From Trebonia sp. (lineage in GTDB: Bacteria > Actinomycetota > Actinomycetes > Streptosporangiales > Streptosporangiaceae), in the NCBI GenBank assembly GCA_030038035.1, contig JASHPP010000377.1, positions 1-5,991 of the forward strand: a stretch of 5,991 nt of DNA, written 5' to 3'. Below are positions 5,330 through 5,991 of the stretch, piece by piece (the first letter of the stretch is position 1; every line of letters starts with the position of its first letter). The notes beneath the pieces were generated by a model. It saw only the letters and a list, made by a program, of their open reading frames with translations, was not told the origin of the DNA and made no database searches. The translations under genes were made by a program, and so were the position numbers.

Positions 5330-5991
5330 ATGCGTACTGAGGGCAGACACCGATATCTGCGGGCCGTGACCCGGACCCGCATCCTGGCCAGGGCGGGGAT
5401 AAGCGCCGCGGCAGTAGCGGCGCTCGCGCTCGGCGGGGTGCTCGCCGCCGCCAGGGCGCCGGCCGCCTCGCATGCCGTGAGCAACGGAGCGGGTGGCCAG
5501 CTGTCGATCACCAAGGAGTATTTCGGCAGCACGGTGGAGCCGTACACCGGCAAGCTCACCCCCACGTACCGGTACACGATGACCAACGCCCAGGGCGTGA
5601 CGATTCAGCTGCTCTCCTACGGCGCCACCACCCAGGCGATCTACGTCCCCGGCAGCGACGGCCAGGTGGCGGACGTCGTGCTCGGATTCGCGACCCTCGC
5701 CGATTACGTGGCCGAGAACAGCCCGCCGGTGACCGCCAACGGCGGCCCGTACTTCGGCGAGACGATCGGCCGCTACGCCAACCGGATCGCCGGTGGCACC
5801 TTCCAGCTCATGCAGCCCGACGGCAAGGTGCACACCTACACGGTCGCCCTGAACAACGGGCCGAACAGCCTGCACGGCGGGCTGGTCGGCTTCGGCAGCC
5901 ACGTCTGGTCGCAGGTCGGCGGCCTCATCACCACGAACGACGAGGTGGGCGTCACCCTCCAGCTCGTCAGCCCGAACGGCGACGGCGCCGC
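5330..5991 (+). CDS. Secreted aldose 1-epimerase (galactose mutarotase family), N-terminal part
   Basis: The frame runs 220 full codons to the right edge without a stop, so the gene is cut; family members are usually 340-400 residues. Residues 1-23 are a basic n-region and about 24-41 are hydrophobic. Ala-rich cleavage sites of the A-x-A type follow (A-P-A at 43-45 or S-H-A at 47-49), so the enzyme is predicted to be exported. No lipobox cysteine or twin arginine is seen. The mature part carries family blocks: L-L-S-Y-G-A-T (94-100), D-V-V-L-G-F (115-120), G-P-Y-F-G-E-T-I-G-R-Y-A-N-R-I (139-153) and L-N-N-G-P-N-S-L-H-G-G (174-184) with the conserved substrate-binding His182. These enzymes interconvert alpha and beta anomers of aldoses such as galactose or glucose. 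The second active-site histidine and the catalytic glutamate would lie beyond the window. Outside the cell it would act on sugars released from polysaccharides, which is inference. It is transcribed away from the MoxR operon. Confidence 0.93.
   Translation, partial: MRTEGRHRYLRAVTRTRILARAGISAAAVAALALGGVLAAARAPAASHAVSNGAGGQLSITKEYFGSTVEPYTGKLTPTYRYTMTNAQGVTIQLLSYGATTQAIYVPGSDGQVADVVLGFATLADYVAENSPPVTANGGPYFGETIGRYANRIAGGTFQLMQPDGKVHTYTVALNNGPNSLHGGLVGFGSHVWSQVGGLITTNDEVGVTLQLVSPNGDGA

Noticed and set aside
5258..5902. Minus-strand open frame of 214 codons
   Set aside because: It is antisense to the epimerase gene, whose plus-strand frame has clear family motifs.

Overview
This window looks like chromosomal DNA from a high-GC actinobacterium. 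Coding regions are strongly G+C rich with G/C at third codon positions, GTG starts are frequent, genes overlap by 1 to 4 bases, and the protein families and gene order are typical of Actinomycetota. I cannot name a genus from the sequence. No tRNA, rRNA, CRISPR array, transposase or phage gene is visible.

Layout. From 3927 down to 1 (minus strand) lies a tightly packed operon. Its order of transcription is: a four-helix membrane protein with a C-terminal DUF4129 domain (3927-3019), a 191-residue two-helix membrane protein of unknown function (3022-2447), a MoxR-family AAA+ ATPase (2450-1392), a DUF58 / von Willebrand A-like membrane protein (1392-85), and the first 29 codons of a further gene that runs off the left edge (88-1). 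Consecutive genes overlap by 4, 4, 1 and 4 bases (GTGA, GTGA, TGATG, GTGA), so the whole set is probably translationally coupled. Upstream on the same strand, after a 178-base gap holding a candidate promoter, is a separate gene for a two-helix membrane protein of unknown function (4747-4106). It has an Asp/Ser linker and a Pro/Ser repeat.

From 4748 to 5329 is a 582-base region without a gene, separating this leftward block from a rightward gene. Its left half is GC-rich and rich in hairpins: a 12-bp-stem interrupted hairpin at 4952-4999, a perfect 11-bp-stem hairpin at 5008-5031 and a weaker one at 5033-5062. Its right half (about 5141-5270) is an AT-rich island of about 38% G+C by hand count, with several palindromes and promoter-like hexamers. 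Just before the next gene is an 18-bp GC palindrome in the presumed leader.

From 5330 to the right edge (plus strand) is the N-terminal part of a secreted aldose 1-epimerase (galactose mutarotase family) with a clear signal peptide. It is cut by the window.

How they fit together. In MoxR/DUF58 loci the MoxR ATPase is thought to act as a chaperone or remodeller for the VWA-like partner at the membrane, with DUF4129 proteins as membrane partners. The exact substrate is unknown for this subfamily. The epimerase is a separate transcription unit for extracellular sugar metabolism. I see no new enzymatic system. The least explained parts are the hairpin cluster between the divergent units and the two unrecognised membrane proteins.
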